Positions 9,191-21,199 of a stretch of DNA of 64,000 nt are shown here, one piece after another. Within the stretch, counting starts at the first letter, position 1. Each line of letters starts with the position of its first letter. The notes under the pieces are model-generated. The model was given only the letters and a program-made list of their open reading frames with translations. It was not told the origin of the DNA and did not search any database. The position numbers and the translations under genes are program-made. The stretch comes from QHXN01 sp032162705. GTDB lineage: Bacteria; Acidobacteriota; Blastocatellia; Pyrinomonadales; Pyrinomonadaceae. The stretch lies in NCBI GenBank assembly GCA_032162705.1, contig JAVRON010000098.1:25936-89935 (forward strand), written 5' to 3'.

Positions 9191-10625
9191 AACCAACACT
9201 GTTCTCAAGCTTCATCCCAAGCAGGCGCTGCGCCTCGACGGCGAACTCCATCGGCAACTCGCGGAACACGTCCTTGCAGAAGCCGTTGATGATGAGCGAG
9301 ATCGCGTCCTCCTGCGAGATGCCGCGCTGTTGAAGATAGAACAACTGATCTTCGCTGATGCGCGAGGTCGTCGCCTCGTGTTCGACGCGCGCGGTGTTGT
9401 TCATCACCTCGATGTAGGGGAAAGTGTTCGCGCCGCACCTCTGGCCGATGAGCATCGAGTCGCACTGCGTGTAGTTGCGCGCGCCTTCCGCGCCTGCGAG
9501 TACCTTGACGAGACCACGGTAAGAGTTGTTCGACTTGCCCGCCGAGATGCCCTTCGAGATGATCGTCGAGCGCGTGTTCTTGCCGATGTGAATCATCTTC
9601 GTGCCCGTGTCGGCCTGCTGCGCGTGGTTCGTTAAAGCGACCGAGTAGAACTCGCCGATGGAGTTGTCGCCTTGCAGGATGCACGAAGGGTACTTCCATG
9701 TAATCGCCGAACCGGTCTCGACCTGCGTCCATGAAATCTTGGAATTGCGACCGCGACACGCGCCGCGCTTGGTGACGAAATTATAAATGCCGCCCTTGCC
9801 CTCTTCGTCGCCCGCGTACCAATTCTGCACCGTCGAATATTTGATCTCGGCATCGTCGAGCGCGACGAGTTCCACGACCGCCGCGTGCAACTGGTTCTTG
9901 TCGAACTTCGGCGCGGTGCAGCCTTCGAGGTAAGAGACGTGTGCGCCCTCCTCCGCGACGATGAGCGTGCGCTCGAACTGCCCTGACTCCTGATTGTTGA
10001 TGCGGAAGTAGGTCGAAAGCTCCATCGGGCAGCGGACGCCCTTGGGGATGAAGACGAACGAGCCGTCGGTGAAGACCGCGCCGTTCAAGGCCGCGAAGTA
10101 GTTGTCGCCGACGGGCACGACCGAGCCGAGGTACTTCTTGACGAGGTCTGCGTGGTCGCGTATCGCCTCGGTGAACGAGCAGAAGATGACGCCGTGCTTC
10201 CTGAGCTTCTCTTTGTAGGTGGTCGCGACCGAGACGGAGTCGAAGACGGCATCGACGGCGACGTTCGCCAACTGCTTCTGCTCGTTCAAAGGGATGCCGA
10301 GCTTCTCGAAGGTGCGCAGCAGTTCCGGGTCAACCTCGTCGAGGCTGGCCTTCGTCGCCTTCTGCTTGGGCGCGCTGTAATAGATGATGTCCTGGTAATC
10401 GACTTCCGGATACCTGATGTTCGGCCAGTGCTTCGGCTCCGACATCTTCAACCACTGGCGGTATGCCTTCAGACGGAATTCAAGCATCCACTCCGGCTCG
10501 TTCTTCTTCTCACTGATGAGGCGGACGGTATCTTCCGACAATCCGCGTGGAATCACGTCCGACTCGATGTCTGTGACGAAGCCGTACTTGTATTCTTTGT
10601 TCGCCAGTAGCTCGATTGTGCTCAT
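9189..10625 (-). CDS. sufB: Fe-S cluster assembly protein SufB
   Basis: The scaffold subunit on which clusters are built, 478 residues, the typical SufB length. Diagnostic segments include RGVRCPMELSTYFRIN, EGCTAPKFDKNQLHAAVVEL and the C-terminal ISEDQLFYLQQRGISQEDA. It is the first structural gene after the Rrf2 regulator, 46 bp downstream of it, and is presumably transcribed from the regulator's promoter. Confidence 0.97.
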   Translation of the reverse strand: MSTIELLANKEYKYGFVTDIESDVIPRGLSEDTVRLISEKKNEPEWMLEFRLKAYRQWLKMSEPKHWPNIRYPEVDYQDIIYYSAPKQKATKASLDEVDPELLRTFEKLGIPLNEQKQLANVAVDAVFDSVSVATTYKEKLRKHGVIFCSFTEAIRDHADLVKKYLGSVVPVGDNYFAALNGAVFTDGSFVFIPKGVRCPMELSTYFRINNQESGQFERTLIVAEEGAHVSYLEGCTAPKFDKNQLHAAVVELVALDDAEIKYSTVQNWYAGDEEGKGGIYNFVTKRGACRGRNSKISWTQVETGSAITWKYPSCILQGDNSIGEFYSVALTNHAQQADTGTKMIHIGKNTRSTIISKGISAGKSNNSYRGLVKVLAGAEGARNYTQCDSMLIGQRCGANTFPYIEVMNNTARVEHEATTSRISEDQLFYLQQRGISQEDAISLIINGFCKDVFRELPMEFAVEAQRLLGMKLENSVG

Positions 10626-10671
10626 CGTATGATTTCTCTCCGAACTCTCTTTCGGACTTATCTATAAATCT

Positions 10672-11160
10672 TCACTGCGTGCGTCCGCTCAATGTCTCGG
10701 CTGTCGTCCGCAACCCTTGAATCTGGTGGAGCGTCGTGTCAACGTTCTGTTCCGTTCCCGTCAACTGCGCCAGCGTGATGCCTGACAGAGCGCGCTCGAC
10801 AACCTCGTGGACGTTGACGATGACAGAGCGTATGCCGCAGTCGCCCGTGTGGACGCACGAGTCGAGCACGCCCGGATAGGTCTTGCAGTGCCCCTCGATT
10901 TCGCCCTCATCAAGCACCTTGATGATCTCGCTCAGGCGAATGACCTCGGCGGGACGCGCAAGCATGTAGCCGCCCTTCGTGCCGCGAATCGAGCTGACGA
11001 GCTTGGCCTTGTTCAAGAGCCACAAAACCTTGCCCGCGTTCGCCTGCGAGATGCCCTCGCGCCCGGCGATCTGCCCGAGCGTCAGGAACTCGCCCTCGCC
11101 CAGGCGGGCCAGTTGCAAGAGGCAGCGCAGACCGTACTCTTCCTGTGCCGAGACTTTCAT
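10672..11160 (-). CDS. Rrf2 family transcriptional regulator, IscR-like, of the suf operon
   Basis: A winged-helix Rrf2 protein of 162 residues from the preferred start MKVSAQEEYGLRCLLQLA; a longer form from 11205 would add a non-homologous extension across the promoter. The DNA-binding helix region spans about residues 25-60. Three Cys (C92, C102, C108) lie where IscR carries its [2Fe-2S] ligands at C92, C98 and C104, so Fe-S sensing is likely. It is the first gene of the suf operon and has a TGAC-N6-GTCA dyad over its own -35 box, so autoregulation by cluster status is the expected circuit (inference). Confidence 0.9.
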   Translation of the reverse strand: MKVSAQEEYGLRCLLQLARLGEGEFLTLGQIAGREGISQANAGKVLWLLNKAKLVSSIRGTKGGYMLARPAEVIRLSEIIKVLDEGEIEGHCKTYPGVLDSCVHTGDCGIRSVIVNVHEVVERALSGITLAQLTGTEQNVDTTLHQIQGLRTTAETLSGRTQ

Positions 11161-11204
11161 AAAACGCACCCGCCAGTTGACTGCGAATCCTTCAACGCAA
11201 CCCA

Positions 11205-11233
11205 ATACTAACGATACCTGACTTTTTTGTCAA
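11205..11233 (-). promoter_or_regulatory. Sigma70-type promoter of the suf operon
   Basis: On the minus strand TTGACA (11233-11228) and TAGTAT (11210-11205) are 17 bp apart. Transcription would start near 11198, giving a leader of about 38 nt before the regulator ATG at 11160. Confidence 0.8.
11219..11232. promoter_or_regulatory. Candidate Rrf2 operator TGAC-N6-GTCA
   Basis: A perfect 4+4 inverted repeat, TGACTTTTTTGTCA, covers the -35 box of the suf promoter. Position and symmetry suit repression by the adjacent Rrf2 protein; the assignment is an inference. Confidence 0.5.
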
Positions 11234-11295
11234 GATTAGACGGACGCCTTCACGGCAGTCATCATTGTGCGCCTAAGCTGTTGAAGCGATGCGGT

Positions 11296-13251
11296 TTAAT
11301 GTGGCGGGCCGGAGTCTTCGAGGAGTAGTCCCTGCTCGTATGCGTCGGCAAGCTTTTCGAGCGCGGTGATGCTTGCGCGGAGTCGTTCGCCCTCTTCCGT
11401 ATCGGCGACACGGCGGGGCGGGTCGTAGGCGCGGACGGTCGTCACACGGGGCACGATGTCTGCGCCTTCGGTGATGGCATCGCTGATCGACTCGAAGTGG
11501 TGATGCTCGGCGAGGGCGATGCGCTCGGGCGCGAGGATGAGCGTGTAGCCTCGGTCGCCGTAGGCTTCCGAGAAGGCTCCGTCGATGGTCACGGCTCCGC
11601 CGCCGTGCTTGACCGGCGCTTCACCCTTTTCTATACGGACGGGGACGTGGCCGTTGACGATGAGCGCCTCTTCGACGACTCCGAAATCGCTCGCAAGACG
11701 TTTGCAGAAGTCCGCGTTCTGGATAAGTTGAAAGTAAGGATTCTTTGTCTCCTTGTGCGTGGACTTGTCTTCGACGAAGTACGTCTCGAAGGTCGCCATG
11801 CGGTCTTTGCCGAAGAGCGGCGAGCGCGGGCCCGACCAGAGATACCAGAGCCAGTCCGTGTCGCTGTCGGCCCGCTCTGCGCCTCTGCGGAAGCATCCGC
11901 GCACCATTCGGTCGAGCGCGTCGAACAGCTCACGACCCGAGCACGCGTGGCCGTCAACTTCGAGCGTGAGCGGCTGCCCCTCTTCGTCAACAGGAACACA
12001 GCCGTGGAAGATAAGCGCCTGGTCGCGCCTGAGCCACATCGCGCCGTGGCGGACGACCGCGAGCATGTGATGCCAGAGCCGCGAGCTTGAGACGAACGAC
12101 TGACGGATGCGATCCATGCAAGCCTGTTCTTCAACACTCAGCTTGTAAGGGTCGGCGGGGTCGAGCGTGGGCAGATGCGTGTCGAGCATCTTGTGCGCGC
12201 GCCCCTCGATCTCGACCGTGCCTTCCGTCTGGTTGATTCTGTGTAGCAGATTCCGTTGCTCCAACTCCCATTCCGGGTGACGGCGTATCGTCTGCCCTTC
12301 GAGTTTGAACTGCATGATGGCCGCGGCCTTCTGCATGCGCGCCATGAGAAGGTCTTCGCGCAGCCCCGTCCCCTTCGCCTTGAAACAATCGGCGGGGTCG
12401 TCCGCATAGACGGTGCGTGCGAGTCGTTCGAGCGGGGCGATCATGACGCCATAGCCCTCTTCGAGCTGTGAGAGCCTTCGGTAACGAAGCGAGATGCGCA
12501 GAACGGTCGCGATCAGCGCCGTATGACCGAGACACGCACCCATCCAGGAGGCGTCGTGATTGCCCCACGCGAATGAGACGTGCGGCTGCTGAAGCAGATA
12601 GTCGATAACGCGATCTATGCGCGGGCCCCGGTCGCCCAGATCGCCCGCGACGATGATCTCTGCGACCGAGAGGTCTCGCACCAGTCGCGAGGCGGCGCGC
12701 ACGGCGGAGAAATCCCTCTCGTGTAGAGAGAGCGTCTCGATCATGTCGTCCACGAAGAATGTGCCCCGGCCCGTCAAAGGCTCGAACAGAAGCTCCTCGA
12801 AGAGTTCGCGCCGCTCCACGGGAAAGAGTTCGCGCAGGTCGCCGAGCCGACGGCTGGAGACGAGCGCGCGCACGATGCGGAACTGCCTGCGTAGAGTCGC
12901 GCGCACCCACACGCGGCGCGCGGACTGGTCTTGCAGCGTCGGCCTCCAGTATTCGATAGCCTCGTGCGGGTAGTAAACGACCGCGAGCAGTTGCCAGACC
13001 TCCTCGGCGCTCATCTCACCGTCGAAGAGTGTTTCGACGAGCGGGCGCAGGCTACCCGAAGCATTGTTGATGATGTGGCGCAGCTTCTTGTACTCGCCGT
13101 GTACGTCGCTGACGACATGCACGACACCCTTCGGGAGCGAGAGCGAGGCACGCAGCGCCGCGACTTCCGCCAGCGCGAGATCGGCCGTCGGGTAACGAGC
13201 CGCAAGCGCCTGAAGCAGCGTCAACTCTGAAGGGTCAAGCTGAGCGGTCAT
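11296..13251 (-). CDS. fbp: Fructose-1,6-bisphosphatase class III
   Basis: A large (651 aa) calcineurin-like FBPase of the kind found in Firmicutes. It hydrolyses fructose 1,6-bisphosphate to fructose 6-phosphate. The dinuclear metal site motifs are visible: VSDVHGEYKKL near residue 48, IIVAGDLGDRGPR near 200, FAWGNHDASWMGA near 230, and a late VNGHVPV. It follows the glucosidase gene after a heptad palindrome, as the last gene of the central carbon cluster. It would return triose-derived carbon to hexose phosphate for the neighbouring pentose phosphate genes. Confidence 0.93.
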   Translation of the reverse strand: MTAQLDPSELTLLQALAARYPTADLALAEVAALRASLSLPKGVVHVVSDVHGEYKKLRHIINNASGSLRPLVETLFDGEMSAEEVWQLLAVVYYPHEAIEYWRPTLQDQSARRVWVRATLRRQFRIVRALVSSRRLGDLRELFPVERRELFEELLFEPLTGRGTFFVDDMIETLSLHERDFSAVRAASRLVRDLSVAEIIVAGDLGDRGPRIDRVIDYLLQQPHVSFAWGNHDASWMGACLGHTALIATVLRISLRYRRLSQLEEGYGVMIAPLERLARTVYADDPADCFKAKGTGLREDLLMARMQKAAAIMQFKLEGQTIRRHPEWELEQRNLLHRINQTEGTVEIEGRAHKMLDTHLPTLDPADPYKLSVEEQACMDRIRQSFVSSSRLWHHMLAVVRHGAMWLRRDQALIFHGCVPVDEEGQPLTLEVDGHACSGRELFDALDRMVRGCFRRGAERADSDTDWLWYLWSGPRSPLFGKDRMATFETYFVEDKSTHKETKNPYFQLIQNADFCKRLASDFGVVEEALIVNGHVPVRIEKGEAPVKHGGGAVTIDGAFSEAYGDRGYTLILAPERIALAEHHHFESISDAITEGADIVPRVTTVRAYDPPRRVADTEEGERLRASITALEKLADAYEQGLLLEDSGPPH

Positions 13252-13263
13252 AAATACCTTTGC

Positions 13264-13363
13264 GAAAGTGATAAGTGATGAGTGATAAGAAAGAACAGCG
13301 GCAGTTGTCTTGTCTTATCACTTATCACGCATCACTCATCACTCATCACTTATCACTCCCCAC

Positions 13364-13368
<5 letters not shown>
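13264..13368. repeat. Heptad palindrome, AGTGATR family
   Basis: AGTGATA/AGTGATG units on one side pair with TATCACT/CATCACT units on the other. On the minus strand the array begins at the stop codon of the GH63-like gene (AGATGAGTGGGGAGTGATAA). Confidence 0.9.
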
Positions 13369-16039
<2,671 letters not shown>

Positions 16040-16146
16040 CAGGTCGCTATGACGAGAAGAGGGATGATAGAGCTAAATCAGCTTTGCCACTGCTTTCATC
16101 TTTGACCGTCGCCGCTTTCATCGTTCCCGGCAATGGGCGCGTGGCT

Positions 16147-16266
16147 TTTCACCGCAGAGGCGCTGAGGACGCGGAGGGGGCGCAGAGGGATTCAGCATTT
16201 CAGATTTGGGATTTCAAATCCGAAACCCTCTGCGAGTCTCGGCGAACTCAGCGCCTCTGCGGTGAA
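16147..16266. repeat. MITE-like element, TTCACCGCAGAGG family, with inner heptads
   Basis: The arms TTCACCGCAGAGGCGCTGAG and CTCAGCGCCTCTGCGGTGAA enclose a second, AT-rich palindrome built on TTTCAGA/TTTCAAA-type units. It lies 48 bp after the pgl stop. The rest of the 16040-16314 gap shows no gene. Confidence 0.88.
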
Positions 16267-16314
16267 TGAATGTCCGCTTAAACTCAACCCGGCGCTCGCC
16301 CGCGCCTGTCTTAC

Positions 16315-17067
16315 TCAATCATCTTCCAGACGCACAGCGGCAGCGCGGTCAACGTACCATTCGAGCGTGCCGTCGGGCGGTTGAATGAGTTGCGAGGGAA
16401 GACGCGAAGGATCGCGCTCGCCCTTTAAGACTTCGCGCAGGCGCTCGGCCTTGCCCGCGCCGGTGACGAGAAAGAGAATGTGGCGCGCGCCGTTGAGTGC
16501 GGGTGCGCTGAGAGTGATGCGCCACGTATCAAACTTCTCGACCCAGTTGGCGACGACCCACTTCAACTGTTCTTCAAGCGCGTTCGTGCCGGGAAAGAGC
16601 GAGGCCGTGTGGCCGTCATCACCCATGCCGAGCATGACGAGGTCGAGTCGCGGCCACACGGCGTCGCCAAAGAAGCCGCGCATCTCCGATTCGTAGTCGC
16701 TTGCGTTCGCCGCCGCGTCGCCTACGCCCTCGATGCGGTGGAGGTTCTCCGCAGGGATAGGCACGCGTGAGAGAAGCGTCTCGTTCGCCATGCGATAGTT
16801 GCTGTCGGCGTGGTCGGGTGCGACCGTCCGCTCGTCACCGAAGAAGATGTGTACGTTCGGCCAGTCAACACGGTCGCGGAACTCTTCGCCCGCGAGCAGT
16901 TCGTAGATACTCCGTGGAGTGGAGCCACCCGAGAGCGTGAGGCTGAAAACTCCTCTCGTGTCGATTGATTCTTTCGCAAGCTCGACGATGCGGCGTGCAG
17001 CCGCACGCGCCACCTCCTCCGCGCTATCGAAGACTTTTACATCCGGCTTGTGTCCTGCGGCCTGCAT
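16315..17067 (-). CDS. pgl: 6-phosphogluconolactonase
   Basis: A 250-residue DevB/Pgl type enzyme that hydrolyses 6-phosphogluconolactone, the second step of the oxidative pentose phosphate path. Family motifs are LTLSGGSTPRSIYELL, IFFGDERTVAPDHADSNY and MLGMGDDGHTASLFPG. It is 18 bp downstream of glk in the same operon, next to opcA and zwf. Confidence 0.95.
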   Translation of the reverse strand: MQAAGHKPDVKVFDSAEEVARAAARRIVELAKESIDTRGVFSLTLSGGSTPRSIYELLAGEEFRDRVDWPNVHIFFGDERTVAPDHADSNYRMANETLLSRVPIPAENLHRIEGVGDAAANASDYESEMRGFFGDAVWPRLDLVMLGMGDDGHTASLFPGTNALEEQLKWVVANWVEKFDTWRITLSAPALNGARHILFLVTGAGKAERLREVLKGERDPSRLPSQLIQPPDGTLEWYVDRAAAVRLEDD

Positions 17068-17085
17068 CTCTTTCTGTAGCCTCTC

Positions 17086-18075
17086 TCAGCCTTCTCCCAT
17101 CAGCGCGCAGCGCGCAGCGCCGTAAAGCGCCGTCTTGTCGTCGAGGATGACGCGCACGGGGATAGAGTTGACGAGCGCGGACATGCGCCCCTTGTCGCTG
17201 TAGTTACGCATGAAGGTTCCGTCCTTCAGCTTCTCGATGATCTTCGGTGCGATGCCGCCGCCGACGTAGAGTCCGCCGAAAGACTTCAAGAGCAGTGCGA
17301 GGTTGCCGGCCATCGCGCCGTAAACCTCGACGAGCATCTCCAATGCTTTCACGGCAAGGTCGCTTTTGCCTGCGAGTCCCGCGCGCGAGACCGCTGCCGT
17401 ACGGTCGCCGCTCTTGATCTCTTCCGCGAGCCACACGGGTTCGGGCCCATATCCAGTGTCGCGTAGGAAAGAGTAGATATTGAACAGCCCCATCCCCGAC
17501 AGCACTCGCTCGTAACTGACGCGCCCGCCAAGCTGCTCCCTCAGATAGAGCAGCATGCGGAACTCGTGCTCATTACGCGGGGCGAAATCAATGTGGCCGC
17601 CCTCCGAGGCCATCGGGTGATAATGTTGGCCGTCGAAGAAAATCCCGGCCATGCCGAGACCCGTGCCCGCCGCGATTAAGGCTCGATGCCCCTCGCGCCC
17701 GGCCTCGCCCTCGTTGAGTGTGTAGAGCTGTTCGGGCCGAAGCCACTCGATGCCGTAGGCCGTCGCTTCAAGGTCGTTGATGAGGCCGACGTGACGGACT
17801 CCCAGAGTCTCCGCGAGCTTTTCGCTCCTGATATACCATGCGAGGTTTGAAGTCTCGGCGCGTCCCTCGGAAACGGGCCCGGCCACACCGAAGCAGGCAT
17901 GCGTGATCTTGTCCGGCCTGTGCGCCTCGACGAACTCCGCAAGGATGGCTTCGAGCGAATCGTAGCCCCCGCTCGGGAAGCTTTGTTCCAAGACCACACG
18001 GGTAAGTTTGTCCCCTTCGGCCTCGAACAGGGCGACGTTAGTTTTAGTCCCCCCGATGTCTCCTGCGATTATCAT
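17086..18075 (-). CDS. glk: Glucokinase
   Basis: An ATP-dependent glucokinase of the E. coli Glk type, 329 residues. The phosphate-1 loop IIAGDIGGTKTNVALFE, the catalytic Asp in GLINDLEATAYG, the ATP-binding AAGTGLGMAGIF and the glucose-binding SEGGHIDFAP are all present. It phosphorylates glucose to glucose 6-phosphate, the substrate of Zwf encoded in the same cluster. Confidence 0.95.
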   Translation of the reverse strand: MIIAGDIGGTKTNVALFEAEGDKLTRVVLEQSFPSGGYDSLEAILAEFVEAHRPDKITHACFGVAGPVSEGRAETSNLAWYIRSEKLAETLGVRHVGLINDLEATAYGIEWLRPEQLYTLNEGEAGREGHRALIAAGTGLGMAGIFFDGQHYHPMASEGGHIDFAPRNEHEFRMLLYLREQLGGRVSYERVLSGMGLFNIYSFLRDTGYGPEPVWLAEEIKSGDRTAAVSRAGLAGKSDLAVKALEMLVEVYGAMAGNLALLLKSFGGLYVGGGIAPKIIEKLKDGTFMRNYSDKGRMSALVNSIPVRVILDDKTALYGAARCALMGEG

Positions 18076-18119
18076 TTGTTTACGGGAAACTCCCCCTGTT
18101 TTTATGTGGGGCTTGCCCT

Positions 18120-19283
18120 TTAGCCGCCCACCGCCCCGAGCAGCCTCGCCGTCTGCGCGACGGCCTTTTCGTATATCTCGTCGCGTGTGAGGATATCGAG
18201 TTCGCTACACAGGCGCTGGCCTTCCGTGTGCGCTTCGTATCCGAGCACGCGCCCGACCGTGTGGCCGCCGCCGCCGCTCAGGCGCGCGCCGGTCTTCAGC
18301 TTGTGCTCTTCAAGCAATAACTCGACGTAGAACTCATCGCCCGTTGCGGTCGAGATCGTCAGTGAGGTGACGAGGCCATCGCGCCCCGCCACGTCGTCGG
18401 TCGCCGCAAGCACGGCCTCGATCTCGCGTCCTTCGCTACTGAGTCGAAACTGCGCGCCGCCTTCCGCGACCGCCGAACTGCCTTCCGCCATCTCCCACCC
18501 GAGCGAGGCGACGATCCACCCGAGCGCGAGCAGAGCCTTCGGCGCAATCTGATCGTGCGAGCGGTCGGGCGGGTCGTATTCGATGACCACTTTATTTATC
18601 TGCGAGAGCGACTCGCGATAGTCGGCCACGTCCCAGAAGCTCGCGACGAGCGAGCGCCACGAAGTCAGACGCCCCCAGTTCAGGTCGCTCAGGCGCGGGC
18701 CGCCTTCCTCAAGGAGTTGCGCGAGCCGAAGCATATCCGCGTGCGGCCGGTCGAACGAGGCCGAGTCGATGACGACACGGTCGGCCATCCCCGCGAGACG
18801 TGTAAAGAGCTTGTCTTCGTAATCGGGAATGTCTTTCCACCAGAGAAAGACCGGCACGTCGGGCACGAGCATCGGCGCGACCGCCGTCGAAGCCGTACCC
18901 ACTGCCGCGCCCGCGGCCTCGATTGTGACCTGCTCGCCGCAGATACGTTTCGAGCCGCGCGAAGAAGGCCGGCAGCGTGTCGAGACGGAAGCCGCAATCC
19001 GCATCTCTTCCGCCTTGCGGTCGGCCACAAGGACGATGGCGCGGCACGGGTGGCGCTCGACGACTGCTTCCAACAGCGCGTCCACCTCACCACGCTCCTC
19101 GGGCCCCGCCGCATACACTACGAGATTCAACACGCACGCGCGCACGACGCCCGCCGACTGCGCCTCGCCCTCCGGCGCGGACATCTCCGCCCACATCGCG
19201 TTCAGCTCTCGTTCGAGCTTCGCGGCGTCGATGCCCTTCGCTGCCGGAGATGACGGATTAGTATCGCGTGTCTGTGTTTCCAT
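18120..19283 (-). CDS. opcA: Glucose-6-phosphate dehydrogenase assembly/activator protein OpcA
   Basis: A 387-residue OpcA family protein, recognised from VPVFLWWKDIPDYEDKLF and VIDSASFDRP, the conserved centre of the family. In cyanobacteria OpcA activates or assembles Zwf. It directly follows zwf, as in cyanobacteria and actinobacteria. The N-terminal 25 residues are low complexity. The gap to zwf is a heptad palindrome. Confidence 0.9.
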   Translation of the reverse strand: METQTRDTNPSSPAAKGIDAAKLERELNAMWAEMSAPEGEAQSAGVVRACVLNLVVYAAGPEERGEVDALLEAVVERHPCRAIVLVADRKAEEMRIAASVSTRCRPSSRGSKRICGEQVTIEAAGAAVGTASTAVAPMLVPDVPVFLWWKDIPDYEDKLFTRLAGMADRVVIDSASFDRPHADMLRLAQLLEEGGPRLSDLNWGRLTSWRSLVASFWDVADYRESLSQINKVVIEYDPPDRSHDQIAPKALLALGWIVASLGWEMAEGSSAVAEGGAQFRLSSEGREIEAVLAATDDVAGRDGLVTSLTISTATGDEFYVELLLEEHKLKTGARLSGGGGHTVGRVLGYEAHTEGQRLCSELDILTRDEIYEKAVAQTARLLGAVGG

Positions 19284-19289
19284 AAATTT

Positions 19290-19376
19290 AAAGCAGTGAC
19301 AAGTGACGGGTGACAGGTGACGAGTAGGAGACAGTTCTTATCTTGTCACTCGTCACTTGTCACTCGTCACTGCCTT
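19290..19376. repeat. Heptad palindrome, AGTGACR family
   Basis: GCAGTGACAAGTGACGGG and the following units pair with CGTCACTTGTCACTCGTCAC. The element begins six bases after the zwf stop codon and ends just before opcA. Confidence 0.9.
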
Positions 19377-20920
19377 CACGGTCTTCGCCAGTGGCGGCCC
19401 TGCTGTTCAAGAAAGCGGAAAGATTCATCGGGGCCCCAGCTTCCGGCCTCGTAGTTAGGGAAGTTGGCCTCCGACTTGTGCGTGGCCCATTCGTCGAGGA
19501 TGGGCGTGACGAGTTCCCAGCCGCGCTCGGTCATGTCCTTGCGCGCGTACAGGGTTGAGTCGCCGAGGATACAGTCGAGAATCAGACGCTCGTAGGCTTC
19601 GGCCAGTTGAACGCCGAAACTGGCTCCGTAGCGGAAGTCCATGTTCACGTCGCGGATGCGCGTGACCTGTCCCGGCACTTTCGCCGCGACGCGCAGGGTA
19701 ATGCCTTCGTCGGGCTGGATGCGTATGACGAGCTGGTTGGGCGAGAGGTCTTCGGTCGCCTTGCCGAAGAGCTGGTGCGGTGCGGCGCGAAACTGGATGG
19801 CAATCTCGGTGACGCGTTTGGCGAGACGCTTGCCCGAGCGTATGTGGAACGGCACGCCCGACCAGCGCCAGTTGTCGAACCACATCGTAACCATCGCGTA
19901 GGTCTCCGTGGTCGAGTCGGGCGCGACGCCCTTCTCCTCACGGTAGCCGGGGACGGGCGTGCCGCCGATGCTTCCCGCGCCGTACTGCCCGCGCACGCAT
20001 TCTTGCCGGACGCGCTCGGGCGTGAACTCGCGCGCCGAGTGCATGGCCTTGATCTTCTCATCGCGCACGTCCTCGGCAGAGAGCGAGGCGGGCGGCTCCA
20101 TCGCGACGAGCGAGAGCACCTGGAAGACGTGGTTCTGAATCATGTCGCGCACCACGCCCGACTTCTCGTAGTAGCCGCCGCGCCCTTCGACGCCGACGGT
20201 CTCGGCGTTCGTGATCTGCACGTGTTCGATGTACTGGCGATTCCACATCGGCTCGAAGATGCCGTTGGCGAAGCGGAAGACCAGAAGGTTCTGGACTGTC
20301 TCTTTGCCAAGGTAGTGGTCGATGCGGTAAATCTGCTTCTCGTCGAGGTACTTTAAGATTTGCTGATTCAACTCGCGCGCGCTCTCAAGGCTCGTCCCGA
20401 AGGGCTTCTCGATGATGACTCTCACCCAGCCCTTATCCTGCTTCGTCAGCCCGGCCTCGCCCAGTTGCTTGACGGCCTCGGCGTAGAACTCCGGCGCGAC
20501 CGAGAGATAGAAGAGTCGATTGCCCTGCGTCCCGCGCTCCTGGTCAACCCGTTCAAGCATCTTCGCCAGCTCGCCGTAGCATTCGGGCCGGTCGATGTTC
20601 GACGGCAGGAAGTGCATCCCTTCGGCGAACGACTGCCAAATCTCTTCGTCCACACTCTTCGCCTCGGAGAACTCAAGCACGGCCGCCTTCATCTTCTCGC
20701 GGAACTCTTCTTTGGTCATCGCCGTGCGCCCCAGTCCGATGATGGCGAACTCGGCGGGCAGCACACGCTCCTGCACAAGCCTGTAGAGCGCGGGGATGAG
20801 CTTGCGCTTGGCGAGGTCGCCCGATGCGCCAAAGATGACGACCGTACAAGGCTCCGCCGTCCGCTCAAGACGCATCCCCGCGCGCATCGGATTTTCCACA
20901 ACAGCCGCTGCTTCCATCAT
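19376..20920 (-). CDS. zwf: Glucose-6-phosphate 1-dehydrogenase
   Basis: A 514-residue NADP(+)-type G6PDH that opens the oxidative pentose phosphate path. The nucleotide-binding loop is FGASGDLAKRKLIPALY, the substrate and catalytic segment RIDHYLGKETVQNLLVFRF, and a further conserved block EKPFGTSLESA. It lies between gnd and opcA in the carbon cluster. The intergenic region toward gnd holds two heptad arrays. Confidence 0.97.
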   Translation of the reverse strand: MMEAAAVVENPMRAGMRLERTAEPCTVVIFGASGDLAKRKLIPALYRLVQERVLPAEFAIIGLGRTAMTKEEFREKMKAAVLEFSEAKSVDEEIWQSFAEGMHFLPSNIDRPECYGELAKMLERVDQERGTQGNRLFYLSVAPEFYAEAVKQLGEAGLTKQDKGWVRVIIEKPFGTSLESARELNQQILKYLDEKQIYRIDHYLGKETVQNLLVFRFANGIFEPMWNRQYIEHVQITNAETVGVEGRGGYYEKSGVVRDMIQNHVFQVLSLVAMEPPASLSAEDVRDEKIKAMHSAREFTPERVRQECVRGQYGAGSIGGTPVPGYREEKGVAPDSTTETYAMVTMWFDNWRWSGVPFHIRSGKRLAKRVTEIAIQFRAAPHQLFGKATEDLSPNQLVIRIQPDEGITLRVAAKVPGQVTRIRDVNMDFRYGASFGVQLAEAYERLILDCILGDSTLYARKDMTERGWELVTPILDEWATHKSEANFPNYEAGSWGPDESFRFLEQQGRHWRRP

Positions 20921-20925
20921 TAGCC

Positions 20926-21037
20926 TCAGTAGTCAGTAGTCAGTAGTCAGTAGTCAGTAACAGAACCTTCGCTATTCAATCGTCAGGGTGAAAGCGCAAT
21001 GCCCAACACGCGGAGCGATACTGTCTACTGTCTACTT
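20926..21037. repeat. Heptad palindrome, AGTCAGT family
   Basis: Five AGTCAGT units (20926-20960) face ACTGTCT units (21019-21036) across about 60 bp. It is one of two heptad elements in the 272-bp gnd-zwf gap, which holds no gene. Confidence 0.8.
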
Positions 21038-21122
21038 GTTTTGGAGCCGTGCAAGCCCGCGCCAATCAAAATTTTCAAACTGTTTCATTGATGACCAGCA
21101 TAGGCCCGCACAGCATAAAAGA

Positions 21123-21199
21123 GCAGGTGACGAGTGACGAGTGATGAGTGATAAGAAAAGCCTTCAACTCATCACTCATCACTCATCACTTGTCACTGA
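21123..21199. repeat. Heptad palindrome, AGTGATG family, containing the gnd stop
   Basis: On the minus strand the array reads CAGTGACAAGTGATGAGTGA and returns as CATCACTCGTCACTCGTCAC. The stop codon of gnd (CAG TGA) is part of the first unit. Confidence 0.92.
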
